Assembly (NCBI GenBank): GCA_015183035.1
Contig: JACZZP010000018.1
Span: 1,612,001 to 1,676,000, forward strand
Length of the DNA stretch: 64,000 nt
Source: Meloidogyne chitwoodi
Taxonomy: Eukaryota; Nematoda; Chromadorea; Rhabditida; Meloidogynidae
Reading direction: 5' to 3'
Below the pieces are notes generated by a model. It did not search any database. It saw only the letters and a program-made list of their open reading frames with translations, and was not told the DNA's origin. Shown here one piece after another: positions 1 through 12,962 of this stretch. The translations under genes were made by a program, and so were the position numbers. How positions within the stretch are numbered: position 1 is the first letter of the stretch; every line of letters starts with the position of its first letter.

Positions 1-927
1 TTCCTTCTTCTCTTGTTGTTAACAGAACGTGGATTGCTCGTTTGATCAGCTCTTGTTTGTCAATTTCTGTTGTTTGGCCAACTTCTTGAACTTTCTCAAC
101 TTCAGTTTTGGCTGCTTGAGCGTTTTTTCTAAAAAAAATTGTAAATTTAGTAATTGGAATTTTAAAAGTTGACGTTTTAAATGTTAATTAAATTTAAAAA
201 ATAACCCGATAGCCCATCCATAGTATTTGTAGCATTGACCAGACGGTTCAATACAATAAATTGAAGGGCCTTCCTTTAGAAAAAAAAATTAAATTAAAAA
301 AAACAGCATTTGATTTAATAACAATTAAAAATATACCTCTTGATCCCAGGAAGTAAGAAAAACAGAAGATCCAAATGGACGATTTATTCCAAGAGTGTAA
401 ATATGAACGTGATCAGCTACCTTCAAAAAAAATTTTTTTTAATTAATATTTTTTAAAAGTAACCTTCCCAGCAAGTTTTTTAATAGTAATTGGTCTATCA
501 AATTCTTTGTAGTAATTTCGAGCTTCTTCTCTAGCATAATCACATAAGGCAAAAACATCGGGAAAAAGTCCAGAACCAACAAATCCAATTTTTTCATTAA
601 CACGCATTATACGACTATTTGAACCCTTAAACATTTTTAGAACGAATTTTAAAGAACTCGATTTGGTTTAAATGTTAATAAAGCTCCTAGTGTTTGAAGG
701 AACATCAATTGACTATTCCTATCAAAAAAATGAAATATATAAACCTCAACATCAAGCTTTGAAGGGATAGGTTGATCAACAGCAACAATTGCGCCTTTTT
801 TGCTAGAAAGCGAAATAATTGTAACACTTGATTCAACAGCTTTAGCAGCATACTCGACTTGAAAAATACGTCCATCAGGCGAGAATGTAGAAGCAGCTAA
901 ATCATAACCAGTACCAATAGAACTCAT
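1..927 (-). CDS. PSMA3: Proteasome subunit alpha type-3, partial at the window edge
   Basis: This is an alpha-ring subunit of the 20S proteasome, the nuclear and cytosolic protease core. Exons read about 745-927, 464-625, 337-420, 206-273 and <1-128. Exon 1 gives [20 protein letters not shown] followed by FQVEYA, the conserved proteasome alpha signature. The join SKLDVE|GSNSR matches SKLYEEGSNKR of the family and fixes the first intron. Later exons give [17 protein letters not shown] and the [18 protein letters not shown] stretch, typical of PSMA3 (C. elegans pas-7). The C-terminal tail lies beyond base 1. A TTGTTGTAG acceptor sits 16-30 bases upstream of the ATG and could serve trans-splicing or a 5' UTR intron. 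The gene is divergent from the thioesterase gene, with about 416 bases between the start codons that probably hold both promoters. Confidence 0.93.
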
Positions 928-1343
928 TTTATCAAATACCTACAACAAGAAAAAATAACAAAAAAATAAAACAAAACGAAGAAGATCAACAATAAAACTA
1001 ATAAATATAGCGATAAACTCAAAAAAGAGAATTATCATTGTTTTTATATAAAGTTGTTTCAAAAAAGAACACTATTTCTTTTAATTTATTTCACTTACAA
1101 TTATATTTATTAATTCTCTTTCTCTAACTTGCTTTGCTTAAATCAGCATGTTACATTATGTAATATTTATAATATATACAAACTCAAACTTTCAAAATGC
1201 CAATTTGATAAAATGTCACTATCATTTTCTTTTTTCTATGACTAATTTAAAATTTTTTAGTTTATTTTTTTTTTTGATTTGTCATTGTTTCTATTGCAAA
1301 ATATTTTTATTTATTTTATTTTATTCTCAAAAAACAAATAAAA
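928..1343. promoter_or_regulatory. Divergent intergenic promoter region
   Basis: This AT-rich spacer separates the start codons of the minus-strand proteasome gene and the plus-strand thioesterase gene. It must hold both promoters. I see no repeat or RNA gene in it. An ORF at 1148-1390 only overlaps the thioesterase start in another frame and has no protein-like composition. Confidence 0.5.
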
Positions 1344-2780
1344 ATGGCAGCATCTACTGTTGCTCCACCAATAATTCTTCGTTCTATTGAGAAACACACT
1401 GCCACTGTATTTTTTAGAAGAATTAATAAATTATTTAAATAAAATTTTTAAAAGCTAATTTGGTTTCATGGTTTGGGTGATCAAGGAGATGGCTGGTCAA
1501 GGTATTTAATTGTTCTAAATTATCGCTATGACGCAAAGAAATTTTTGTTTAATTAAATTATTATTTTTAGTGTATTTCAAGAGGAAATGCGTGTTCCATA
1601 TATTAAGTTTATTTTTATAAATTTATTTTTCTATAAATAAATTTAAATTGTTAATTTAGATATATTTTTCCTAATGCTCAAAGCAGACCGGTGACCCTAA
1701 ATTTTGGAATGAGAATGCCTGCATGGTATGATATTCTTGGATTGACGGCTAATACTGCTGAGGTCTTTTTTTGAAATATTTTTACTGTTTTTATATCAAA
1801 AAATGTATCCAATTTTTTAGGATGATCAAGGCATTGAAATTGCAAAGAATTACGTTCATGATTTAATTAATAAAGAAATTGAGGATGGAATTTCTTCCAA
1901 ACGTATAGTTATTGGAGGATTCTCAATGGGTGGAGCATTGGCTTTATATTTAAGTTTTTTTTTTAATTTTATTTATTTTATTAAAAATATTCTCTACAGC
2001 ATTTTTTAAAATTTATGAAAATTTGGCCTTTTAAAATAAATTTTAATTTTTTTTAGGCAGGATTGACTTATGACCAACCACTTGGATGTGTTATTTCAAT
2101 GAGTGGATATTTAATTCAAAAAAGTAAATTGCCAGGGGTTAGTGAAGCTTTTTCTATTAAAAAAATTAAATTAATTAAAAATTGTTTTAAGGATCACAAA
2201 GCAAATTTGAAGACACCCATTTTCTTGGGACATGGTGAAAATGATTTTCTCATTCCTTTTAATTTTGGTATTATTTTTTAAATTATTCTGTTATAAAAAA
2301 TATTTTAAAAAAGGTCAAATGACTATGAAAGCGATTAAAGAATTTAATCCAAATGGTTTTAATTTTAAAATTTAAAAAAAATTTTAATTTTTAGTAACTT
2401 TAATTCCATATAATTGTCAACATGGGACAACACCACAAGAACTTGCTGATACTCTCACTTTTATTAAAACAAACATTCCAGCGGAAGTATTACCCGAAAA
2501 AAGTTGTGAAAATAAAGACAAGGTTTTTTTTAAATAAGATGAAAAAAATATTTTTTAGTCAAAAAAGCTTGATAAAAATTAAAAAAATGTTTTAGTACAG
2601 AAAATTTCTCAAAATTCTTGAAAATTTAAATTTTTTTCTGGCTTTATTTCCCTGAAAATTTAAAAATTTTGTTTATTTTTAATTATTTTAGTGACTTTTT
2701 TTAGTAAAAAATTCTAGTGTTGTTGTAGCGATGAGGAAGAAGATGTTAATTTGAATAAAAAGCTTAAATCAAAAATCTAA
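1344..2780 (+). CDS. LYPLA1: Acyl-protein thioesterase (lysophospholipase-like)
   Basis: This serine hydrolase of the APT1/APT2 family removes palmitate from S-acylated cytosolic proteins. Exon 1 is 1344-1406, exon 2 1455-1501, exon 3 1571-1606 and exon 4 1660-1762; further exons follow, about nine or ten in all. Exon 2 encodes LIWFHGLGDQGDGWS, the oxyanion-hole region. The nucleophile elbow GFSMGG lies at about 1916-1933. The likely acid residue is in HGENDFLIP at about 2230-2256, and the catalytic His is in CQHGTTP at about 2417-2437. A last small exon from 2725 encodes a cysteine- and acid-rich tail ending KSKI. The exon junction near 1955/2058 is uncertain by a few bases. The motifs establish the family, but I cannot separate the LYPLA1, LYPLA2 and LYPLAL1 subfamilies. 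Confidence 0.88.
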
Positions 2781-3149
2781 AGTTTAATTTTATAATGTTT
2801 TTTATATTTAAAATAATAAATTTATTTTTAATAAAAATATGTATTGTAAGGTGGCTAAGTGTCCATTTCAGTCTAGATAATAAATTAAAAATAAAAATTC
2901 TAGTAAGCAATAGGATGGTTGATTGGATAACAGCCCCGCTTCGAAGACGATTCAGCAAGGTTTGATCCCCTGTCCAATCTATCTTTTGCTATTTTCTGAG
3001 ATGGGTTTCGGCCGCTTTACTTTATTATATAAATTGATAAAAAATAGTTCATATTCATTTTATAAAAGCTCTTTAATTTTGTTTTTTAACACTTTATTTA
3101 TTTTTTAATTTTTTTTTAAAAACAATTTTATTTCTTTAAAATTTTACAA
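2781..3149. other. Intergenic spacer with a tRNA-like element
   Basis: AT-rich spacer between the thioesterase and the next plus-strand gene. Apart from the tRNA-like element at 2912-2979 I see nothing notable in it. Confidence 0.5.
2912..2979 (+). repeat. tRNA-like element
   Basis: An A-box-like TGGTTGATTGG is followed by a B-box-like GGTTTGATCCC. The ends GATTGGA and TCCAATC can pair over 7 bases, but they lie only 59 bases apart, too short for a normal tRNA. It is probably a tRNA-derived repeat rather than a working tRNA gene. Confidence 0.45.
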
Positions 3150-6100
3150 ATGGAATGGAGCCAGAAACTTTCTGTTTTTGAGGTTTTCTTTTACAATTTT
3201 ATAAAATTTAAAAAAATTTAAAGGATAAAACAGTAACTCAATTACTAAAACACATTTATTGCGATAGAACAGGAAAATGGGAAGATTATATGGCCATTGA
3301 AACACTTCAAAAATATAAAGAAGAAAAATGTTTTCAATGGAGATTAATACATTCTGTACTTGATGGAGGACAATTGTAGTATTTTTTTTAAATAAGTTTT
3401 TTTGGTTCCTATAAGGCTAATTTAAACACTTTAAAATTTAAAATTATTATTTAAAAATTATTTTTTTATAGAGGAAAATTAAATATGAAAATACTTCATT
3501 GTGCCTGTATTTTATTGGGAAGTGATGAAACTTCACAACTTTTTGCTCGATTTATTCATTCGGCTAAAGACGAAAAACAGGTTTTTTGTTGGATTTTTTA
3601 AATAAATATTTATTTCGGGGGAAGTATTCTGATGGGTATTTTTGTTTTATTTACCAAAATGACATTTTTACGTTATTTACCAAAATGACATTTTACCCTT
3701 TTTTAGTTGACCAATTTTCTCTCCTTTGCATTAACTGTAATTCCTCACTTAAATCAAGGACAACAACAACGTCCACCAAATTCACTTAGCGTAATGACCC
3801 TTGCTGTTCGTTTTGCAGTTTTGGATTCAAAAAAAATAGAAAATGAATTGGCAGATTTTTTAAAAGAAAAAGAAGAGATTTTTATTGAAATTAATAAAAA
3901 TAATAAAATTTGTTTAGAAAGAAATTTATTAAATAATTTATTAATGATTATTAAATGGAATGAACAAAGTGAACAAGGAACAATTATTAGAAATATTGGG
4001 TTTGTAATTTTTGATTTTTTTTTTGAAATTTTTTCCCTTAATTTTTTTAAATTTTTGTAGTTTAAATCTTGCTGATATTCGTGGACATCTTCAAGAGGGT
4101 CTGCTTAATTGGATGTTGGATTATACCGATTTAGTTAGGAAAACTACTTTTGGTGGAACACTTGATGAGGTTTTTTTAATTTTTACCAAAATGACATTTT
4201 ACCATTTTGAAATATTTTTTTTAGTTTTTTTCTAAAGCTTTCTTTTTAGGAATCAGCAAAAGTGTTAAACACATTTTTCACTTTAATGCTCTCAGTTGTT
4301 CCACATGTCCAACTTCCATTCAGTTTTCAAAATAATTTGTTAACAAAATTGAGTGCTTTAATTGTTTCAATTTTAAAATTTATTAAAAAAGGTTTTTTTT
4401 TAATTTTTTAAAATTAAATTAAATAAAAATTAGAAAAGCTTGGTACTCCATTAGATGGTGTTGACTACTTTGCCCGTTGTTGTACCATTGCTGGCCGTAT
4501 TTTTATTAATCAAACGGGGGCAGATCCAACACAATTAATGAGATGTGTAATGGATGAAGTTTTTGAGGTTTTTTTGAAAAATTAAGTTTTTTAATTGTCC
4601 CAAAGTTTTGTTTTTGTCGTTAAATTTAATAAATTTAATTTTAAAAATTATTTAAAATAAAATTTATTAAAAATAGAAACATAATTTGATTAAATAAAAT
4701 TATTTTCTAACGAACGGATTCGAACTCTTACCCCATTTCGAACTAAACCACAGCGTAGACCGATAGACCAAAAGCTCTATTGTATATATCTTTTAATTTT
4801 CAGTTTTATTTTTATTTAATTTTAGAGTTATAAAGAACTTTTTGATTCTGAATGTTGTGAAAGTGAAGAGACAAGTCGTCATGTTGGAGCATTTTTGGAT
4901 TATTCAAAGTTTAAGACGATCAACTTTTTAAATAAAAATTGCGAGGTTTTTTTAAATATTTTCCCTTTACTCTTACAAATTGTAATCGGACATAATGGTC
5001 AGACAGTCGAATACTATAAACAAAGATTAGATTAAATTAGAGTTTTTATAATAAAAAATGTTTAGAGTCACATATTTTTTATAATCTTCTTTAAATTATT
5101 TTTATATTTACCAATTTGTCTCTGACCGTATGTCCATTTGAAATTTGCACGATAATTTAATTTTTTAATAATAATAAAAATATTTTCCAGCATTCAATAT
5201 TCGAAGAATTAAGACAAGCTTCACTTTTAGACAAAACAGCAGCTGCAGTAGCTCATTCAGGAAGATTATTACGTAAAAGGTTAGGCGAAAGATTAATGGA
5301 AAATAATAAAAAAGAAGAAAATGAAAAAGAAGAAATAGAAATTAATCAAATTAGACGTCTTTTATTTTTGGATTTTATTGAATGTCTTTGCCTGTCTTCT
5401 GGTAAATCAGTGAAACCTTCAGAACAACAACAAATTTTACATTTTTATGATTTAAAAATGTGTAGATTTTTGGTTAAATTTTTTTTTAATTTTTAAAAAA
5501 CAATATTAAAATTTTAATTTTAAGGGACAATTGCTAGTAGATAGATTTGGAGGTGATGGATTTACTTCACATTTTTGTTGGTATCATTGGGAACAAGAAA
5601 AAGAATTGGTTTCTCAGTTAGTTTATTTTTAATTTTATTTTTTTAAATTTTGTTTTGTTGGTCAGACCTTTTTTAATTATTAATTTTATATTTTGGAGGT
5701 ATAAGGTCAACAAAAAAATCCTTTTTCAACTTAAAATTTCTCTAAATTTAAAGATATACAAAAATAACAAAAATTTTGGATCAACACCCAATTGTTTATG
5801 ACTTTTTACTTTTATTATCAGAAATTGGATTTTCAACAGGAGGAGGATTATGTTCAATTCTTCCATTATTTAAAGCTTTATTTGTTACTGTTTTGAGTCT
5901 TTTAGAAAATACTCCTTTAAAAAATGAAAGAATTTCTATTGTTTTTTTACAACGGGCAACGCAAATTATTTCTTTTTTAATTTGTGTAAATTATTTTAAT
6001 TGAAAAAAAAATTATTTAATTTATTTTTTTAAGGCAGACCTTTTCCCACAAATTTTGGAAACTTTTCAAAAAATATTATCCAATTCAACTAATCATGAAG

Positions 6101-6604
6101 CTTTTGTATTAATGAGAGATCTTTGGGATTTTTTACAGGTTTATTTTTTTTAAATAATTTTTATTTATTTATTTATTTTTAAAGTTAATAATTCCATCTT
6201 CAGAAGATATTAAAAAAGGAAAAATAATTAATATTGATCAAAAAACTGTTTTAGAAAAGGTTTTTTTATTTTTATATATTAAATTTATAATAAGAAATGT
6301 TGTATGTTTGTTGTGGTCAACTGGTTAGGGTTCTACATTTTGTGGGTGATGGGTAGTGGGTTCGAGTCCTACTGAGACCAAAACTTTTTTTAAGCATGTT
6401 TTCTTATAATTTTAATTTTTAAAAATTTAGAAAGAATCTCAACAATTAATTTCTTCAATAGTTTTGGTTATTCAACGAAATATTTCTTCGTTAGGAGGAC
6501 TTTTATTTCCAATTTTGGATTTAATTGGTGAAAAGGATGAAAATGATTGGTCTATTGAAAGAGAACATAAACCAATTTCTGTTTTAGCTGAAATAAAAAA
6601 ATAA
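3150..6604 (+). CDS. Unrecognised large, probably all-helical protein
   Basis: I do not recognise this gene. About 14 exons can be joined, starting MEWSQKLSVFE (3150-3182) and ending AEIKK before TAA at 6602-6604, giving roughly 680 residues. The product is rich in Leu, Ile and Glu, with repeated amphipathic helix-like stretches such as LLNNLLMIIKWNEQSEQG and LNTFFTLMLSVVPHVQLPF. This composition recalls HEAT/ARM-type scaffold subunits. I see no catalytic motif, signal peptide or membrane span. Fragments such as GTPLDGVDYFARCC, AAAVAHSGRLLRKRLGER and GGLLFPILDLIGE look conserved and should find homologues easily. The introns carry tRNA-like elements at 4708 (minus) and 6311 (plus) and a fold-back near 4980-5150. 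An exon between 5296 and 5465 contains a Lys/Glu-rich low-complexity run. Confidence 0.7.
4708..4776 (-). repeat. tRNA-like element in an intron
   Basis: On the minus strand an A-box-like TTTGGTCTATCGGTC precedes a B-box GAGTTCGAATCCG. The acceptor stem does not close. It sits inside an intron of the plus-strand gene. Confidence 0.5.
4984..5145. repeat. Fold-back with GGACATAATGGTCAG ends
   Basis: GGACATAATGGTCAGACAG near 4989 is answered by CTCTGACCGTATGTCC near 5118, the inverse complement with few mismatches. The same motif recurs in the element at 23013-23346, so it is probably a MITE remnant in an intron. Confidence 0.45.
6311..6381 (+). repeat. tRNA-like element in an intron
   Basis: A D-arm-like GTGGTCAACTGGTTAGGG is followed by a good T-arm in which GTGGG and CCTAC pair around TTCGAGT. 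No matching acceptor stem is present. It is clearly related to the copies at 9886 (plus) and 40342 (minus), which share GTTCGARTCCTACTG. Confidence 0.55.
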
Positions 6605-7611
6605 AATCAAAAAAAAACTGTATTATTTTAAATATATTTTTTTATACAAAATATGTAATTTCTAGTATTTTTTGAATTTTAAAAAAGAAAATATTTCCCT
6701 CAGACTCAAATGTTCCTTTTTCTATGAAAAGGACATTCCTACATTTATTTTCTAGGCGGGTAGAGTATTTTTTTCTCTTATTTTCTCTAACTTTTTCTCG
6801 TGTATGCAACTATTCATTTTTCAGTTTTTAAAGCATTCTCCTCGAGAAAAATGAATATATATTTAGAGAAGGATTTATTTATTAATTTATTTTCTCTCTT
6901 TTTTCTTATCCTATTTTTAGGATTTATTTAAAATAAATAAATATAATTATAAATAAATATATTTATATCTTTTTCATTTATCCTATAAAACAATATCGAT
7001 TTTTTCTTATTCATTTCTCTCAATTTTTCCTTTTTCCAACAACGTTAGTATGTGATTTTTTTTTTCATTTTTTAGTTTTCATTTTTTCTCTTTTTGGTGT
7101 TGATGGGTGATTTAATGCAAAATTTTTTAGTTTTAGAGAGTATAAAATAACGTTGTTGGCAAAAAACTGCTTTTTTATGTATTTTATATGTTTTCTTGTT
7201 TGTTCACACAAAAATTTTATTTTTATTAAACCTTTAATTTTGTTTTTGAGAACGAAATTTGATGTAAAATTTTTTAAATTTTTACATCAATATATTTTTG
7301 GTCAAGTTGGACGTTTCGGCACGATGTTCATATTTTTGACATTTTATTTTTTGTTAAAAAATTTTTTCTGGGCAAAAATCTTATTTATATAGACTGAAAG
7401 CTTAGGAGAATTTAGAGAATTTTTTTAACTCAAAAAATTCGCGACAATTTTCTAGCAGCGACGAAACGTCCACAATATCTTTCATTCATTTTTATAATTT
7501 TTTGTTTTTTCTTTAGATTTTTAAAATAATGTTTTAGAAACAACAACATTGCTATTTTGTTCTTTATTTAATATATATTTTATTTTTATTTAAAAGAACG
7601 CCATCAAAAAT
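6605..7611. other. Intergenic spacer upstream of GOLPH3
   Basis: About 1 kb of AT-rich non-coding sequence. It contains a short inverted motif, GGACGTTTCGG near 7310 and CGACGAAACGTCC near 7458, about 150 bases apart, which may be an old fold-back element. The 79-codon ORF at 7153-7392 is Phe-rich translation of T-rich DNA and is not supported. Confidence 0.5.
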
Positions 7612-10403
<2,792 letters not shown>

Positions 10404-12548
10404 AATATGGAAAATTAAAGAAATTTTAAAGGTTCACTTTTCTTCTATTTAATTATATATATGAACAATTACTTTCCCTTTTCTCCTTTTTCTTTTCCTG
10501 TGCTGTTTCTGTAAACAAAAATTTTTTTTTTAATTGTTTATTTAATTTATATACACATTTATTTTGGTTTTTTAAAGATTTTAAGGTCAGAATAGGTTAG
10601 AAAGGGTTTTTATCCCTTAAAACACTTTTCAAAATGTTTTGTGATTATATTTTTAATAAACGAAACAATGTTAAATTAGTTAAATTTTGTTAGATTATAT
10701 ATTTGTGTATATAACTTGGGTAAACAATAATAATTATTTTTTTGAAAAATGAGGAGGTGCCCCCAAATTTTCAAACATTGATGCCTAAGTCCTACAAAAA
10801 TTTTTCAAAAAATTTTTGTAATTTTTTTAAATTGTGTGGAGCATCTCCTTTGAATATCAAAAATGACAAAATTAAAAAACAAAAAATTCCTTCCAAACAA
10901 ATATTATAATCGCAAAATAAAAAAAACGTGTGTGTGTTTATGTTTATTTAAAAAATGACAAAATATATATATAAATTAATTTTTTTTATTGATTTTATTT
11001 ATTTAAATAACTTTATTTTTTGTAAACATTTTCATTGACTAATATATTTTATTTTTAAAAAGAAATTTAGAAAATAATTTTGGGAAAAGAGGTTTTTTTT
11101 ATAATTAAATTTTTTAATAATTTTATTTATTTTTTTAAGTGTACATTAAAGAAAGTCAGTGAATTGGAATATCAGCTTTTTTTAAAAAAATTAATCTCTT
11201 CAATTTAATAAAGTTTGTGTAATAACTTGACGATATTTGTTCTATTCCACTACTTCTACTTGTAGTGTGTAAGGCATTTTCAGGTTTTCTTTTTTATTTT
11301 TTTTTTTATTTTTTAAATTTATAAAAATTTGAGTTTTATTTTCTTTGGGTGTTTTCCGTGTTTTTCGGCACGTATCGTCCATTAGTTTAATTTCAGACTC
11401 AAAAATACCCTTTTTTGACATTTGAGTAGTTCTCTCATATTTCTTTTTTAATTTTTTTGTTGGATTTGAAAACCTTAAAAAGTGTCTAAAAATGCTTATA
11501 TTTAGTAAATAAATTTCCACTTTTTTTTTACTCAAAAAAATAATTTCCTTTAAAGTGCCATTTTTAAAAGCACCAAATCTCTTATTTTGGGCATTTATTT
11601 TATTATTATTTTTACCCTTTCGATCCCAATAATTTTTTTCCTTTCTTACTCGTCTTGGGACTTTTTCTTTCTTTTTTTTTTTTATATTTCTAAATAAGCC
11701 AATATATAATATATTTTTTACTTTATATTCTCCGATGTTTAGTAGTTGCGGTGAGGCAGAGGGGACAAAAAGACCACTAGAGTCTGAGACGCTTATTTAA
11801 ATATTTTAATTAAAATTGTGCTACTTCTTGTTTAAAATTTGTGCGTGGTTTTTACGTGACTATATAATTCTATTGCGTGACTAAAAGGCCATTAGAGTCT
11901 CACAAAATTATTTATGATACTCTTCGATTTTGTTTTTTTTTTCATATTTTTCCATACTCTAATGTGGTGGAAATGTTGATATTTTTGGATATTTTCAAAG
12001 AGAGAGAATGATGTCTCTTGTCATTCGCGTCAGTTATCGTCATTTAACTAGTGTGTTATTTTTATGTTTTCTCTAACAAAATATTTCTACTAATAATTCC
12101 TTTTTTCCCAATAAAACTTCCAAAAATATTTTTTCCTTTTTCACCCCAAAAATATTTTTTTTTTGTTTGAAAACCGTTCTTGTACATAAATATAAGCATA
12201 TTTAATGGAATAGAGAATAAATATATACTCGTCATTTTATTCTTTTTTTTTCAAAAAATGCCTTCAAAATTCTTTTCTTTTTCTTTTTTAAATACCTAAA
12301 AAGGTGACTAAAATATTTATGTTATATTTTAAAAATTAAAATATTTTTTAATTTTTTTAGGAAAATTATTTTTGACACTTTTATTTTTGTTCCGCATTTT
12401 TAAACATTTTATAAAAAAATTTAATTTTTGTTGCTAAATTTAGGTTATATTGATTCTTTATTTGTATTTTTTTTAGTAAAAATTTTTTTTCAATATAATT
12501 TTCAAACAACTTTTTTTTTACATTTTTATTCAAAATAAAAACACTTTT

Positions 12549-12619
12549 CCATTAGCGGGATTCGAACCTTTACCTATTCACCACTACGAAACAAAGCATT
12601 TCCCGACTACACCAAAACT
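12549..12619 (-). repeat. tRNA-like element
   Basis: On the minus strand, TTTTGGTGTAGTCGGGAAAT is an A-box-like start and AGGTTCGAATCCCGC a B box. The acceptor stem does not close. It lies in the spacer upstream of endophilin. Confidence 0.5.
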
Positions 12620-12790
12620 TCATTATATAAATTTTTAATATATGTCTATTTAGTGTTAGTTTTTCCTATTTGATTGTCTTTCTCTATAGTCTCTAATATG
12701 TCTAATTCTCTGATTTAATTGTCTTTTCTATGATTATTATAATTTCTCTTCCCAAATCAACTTTTTCGTGTCCAGACATATCGTCAACAG

Positions 12791-12885
12791 AAATTGCACG
12801 ACATTTCGTCCCAACGGAAAAAATCGTGGGCTCGGGTAAACGAAATGTAGTTTTTTGCCGTAGAGGCGAAATGTCGTGCAATTTT
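12791..12885. repeat. Hairpin-forming inverted repeat upstream of endophilin
   Basis: AAATTGCACGACATTTCG begins at 12791, and CGAAATGTCGTGCAATTT, its inverse complement, ends near 12884. Pairing continues inward with few mismatches through CCAACGG and CCGTAG. The loop is short. It ends about 78 bases before the endophilin ATG, so it may be a small MITE or a promoter element. Confidence 0.7.
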
Positions 12886-12962
12886 GTTTGACGAAATGTA
12901 CAGTCCCATCTTTTCTTAAAATTTAATTTTGTATTTACTTTTTTCAGTAAAAAACTCAAAAA

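Larger units (their letters stand above)
10404..12962. other. Gene-poor spacer between GOLPH3 and endophilin
   Basis: About 2.5 kb without a convincing gene. It holds scattered ATTAGAGTCT motifs near 11770 and 11888, a tRNA-like element (12549-12619, minus) and a hairpin just upstream of endophilin (12791-12885). A minus-strand reading frame stays open from about 11676 down to 11242 without a good start. It is Lys/Asn-rich and resembles no family I know. Confidence 0.5.
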
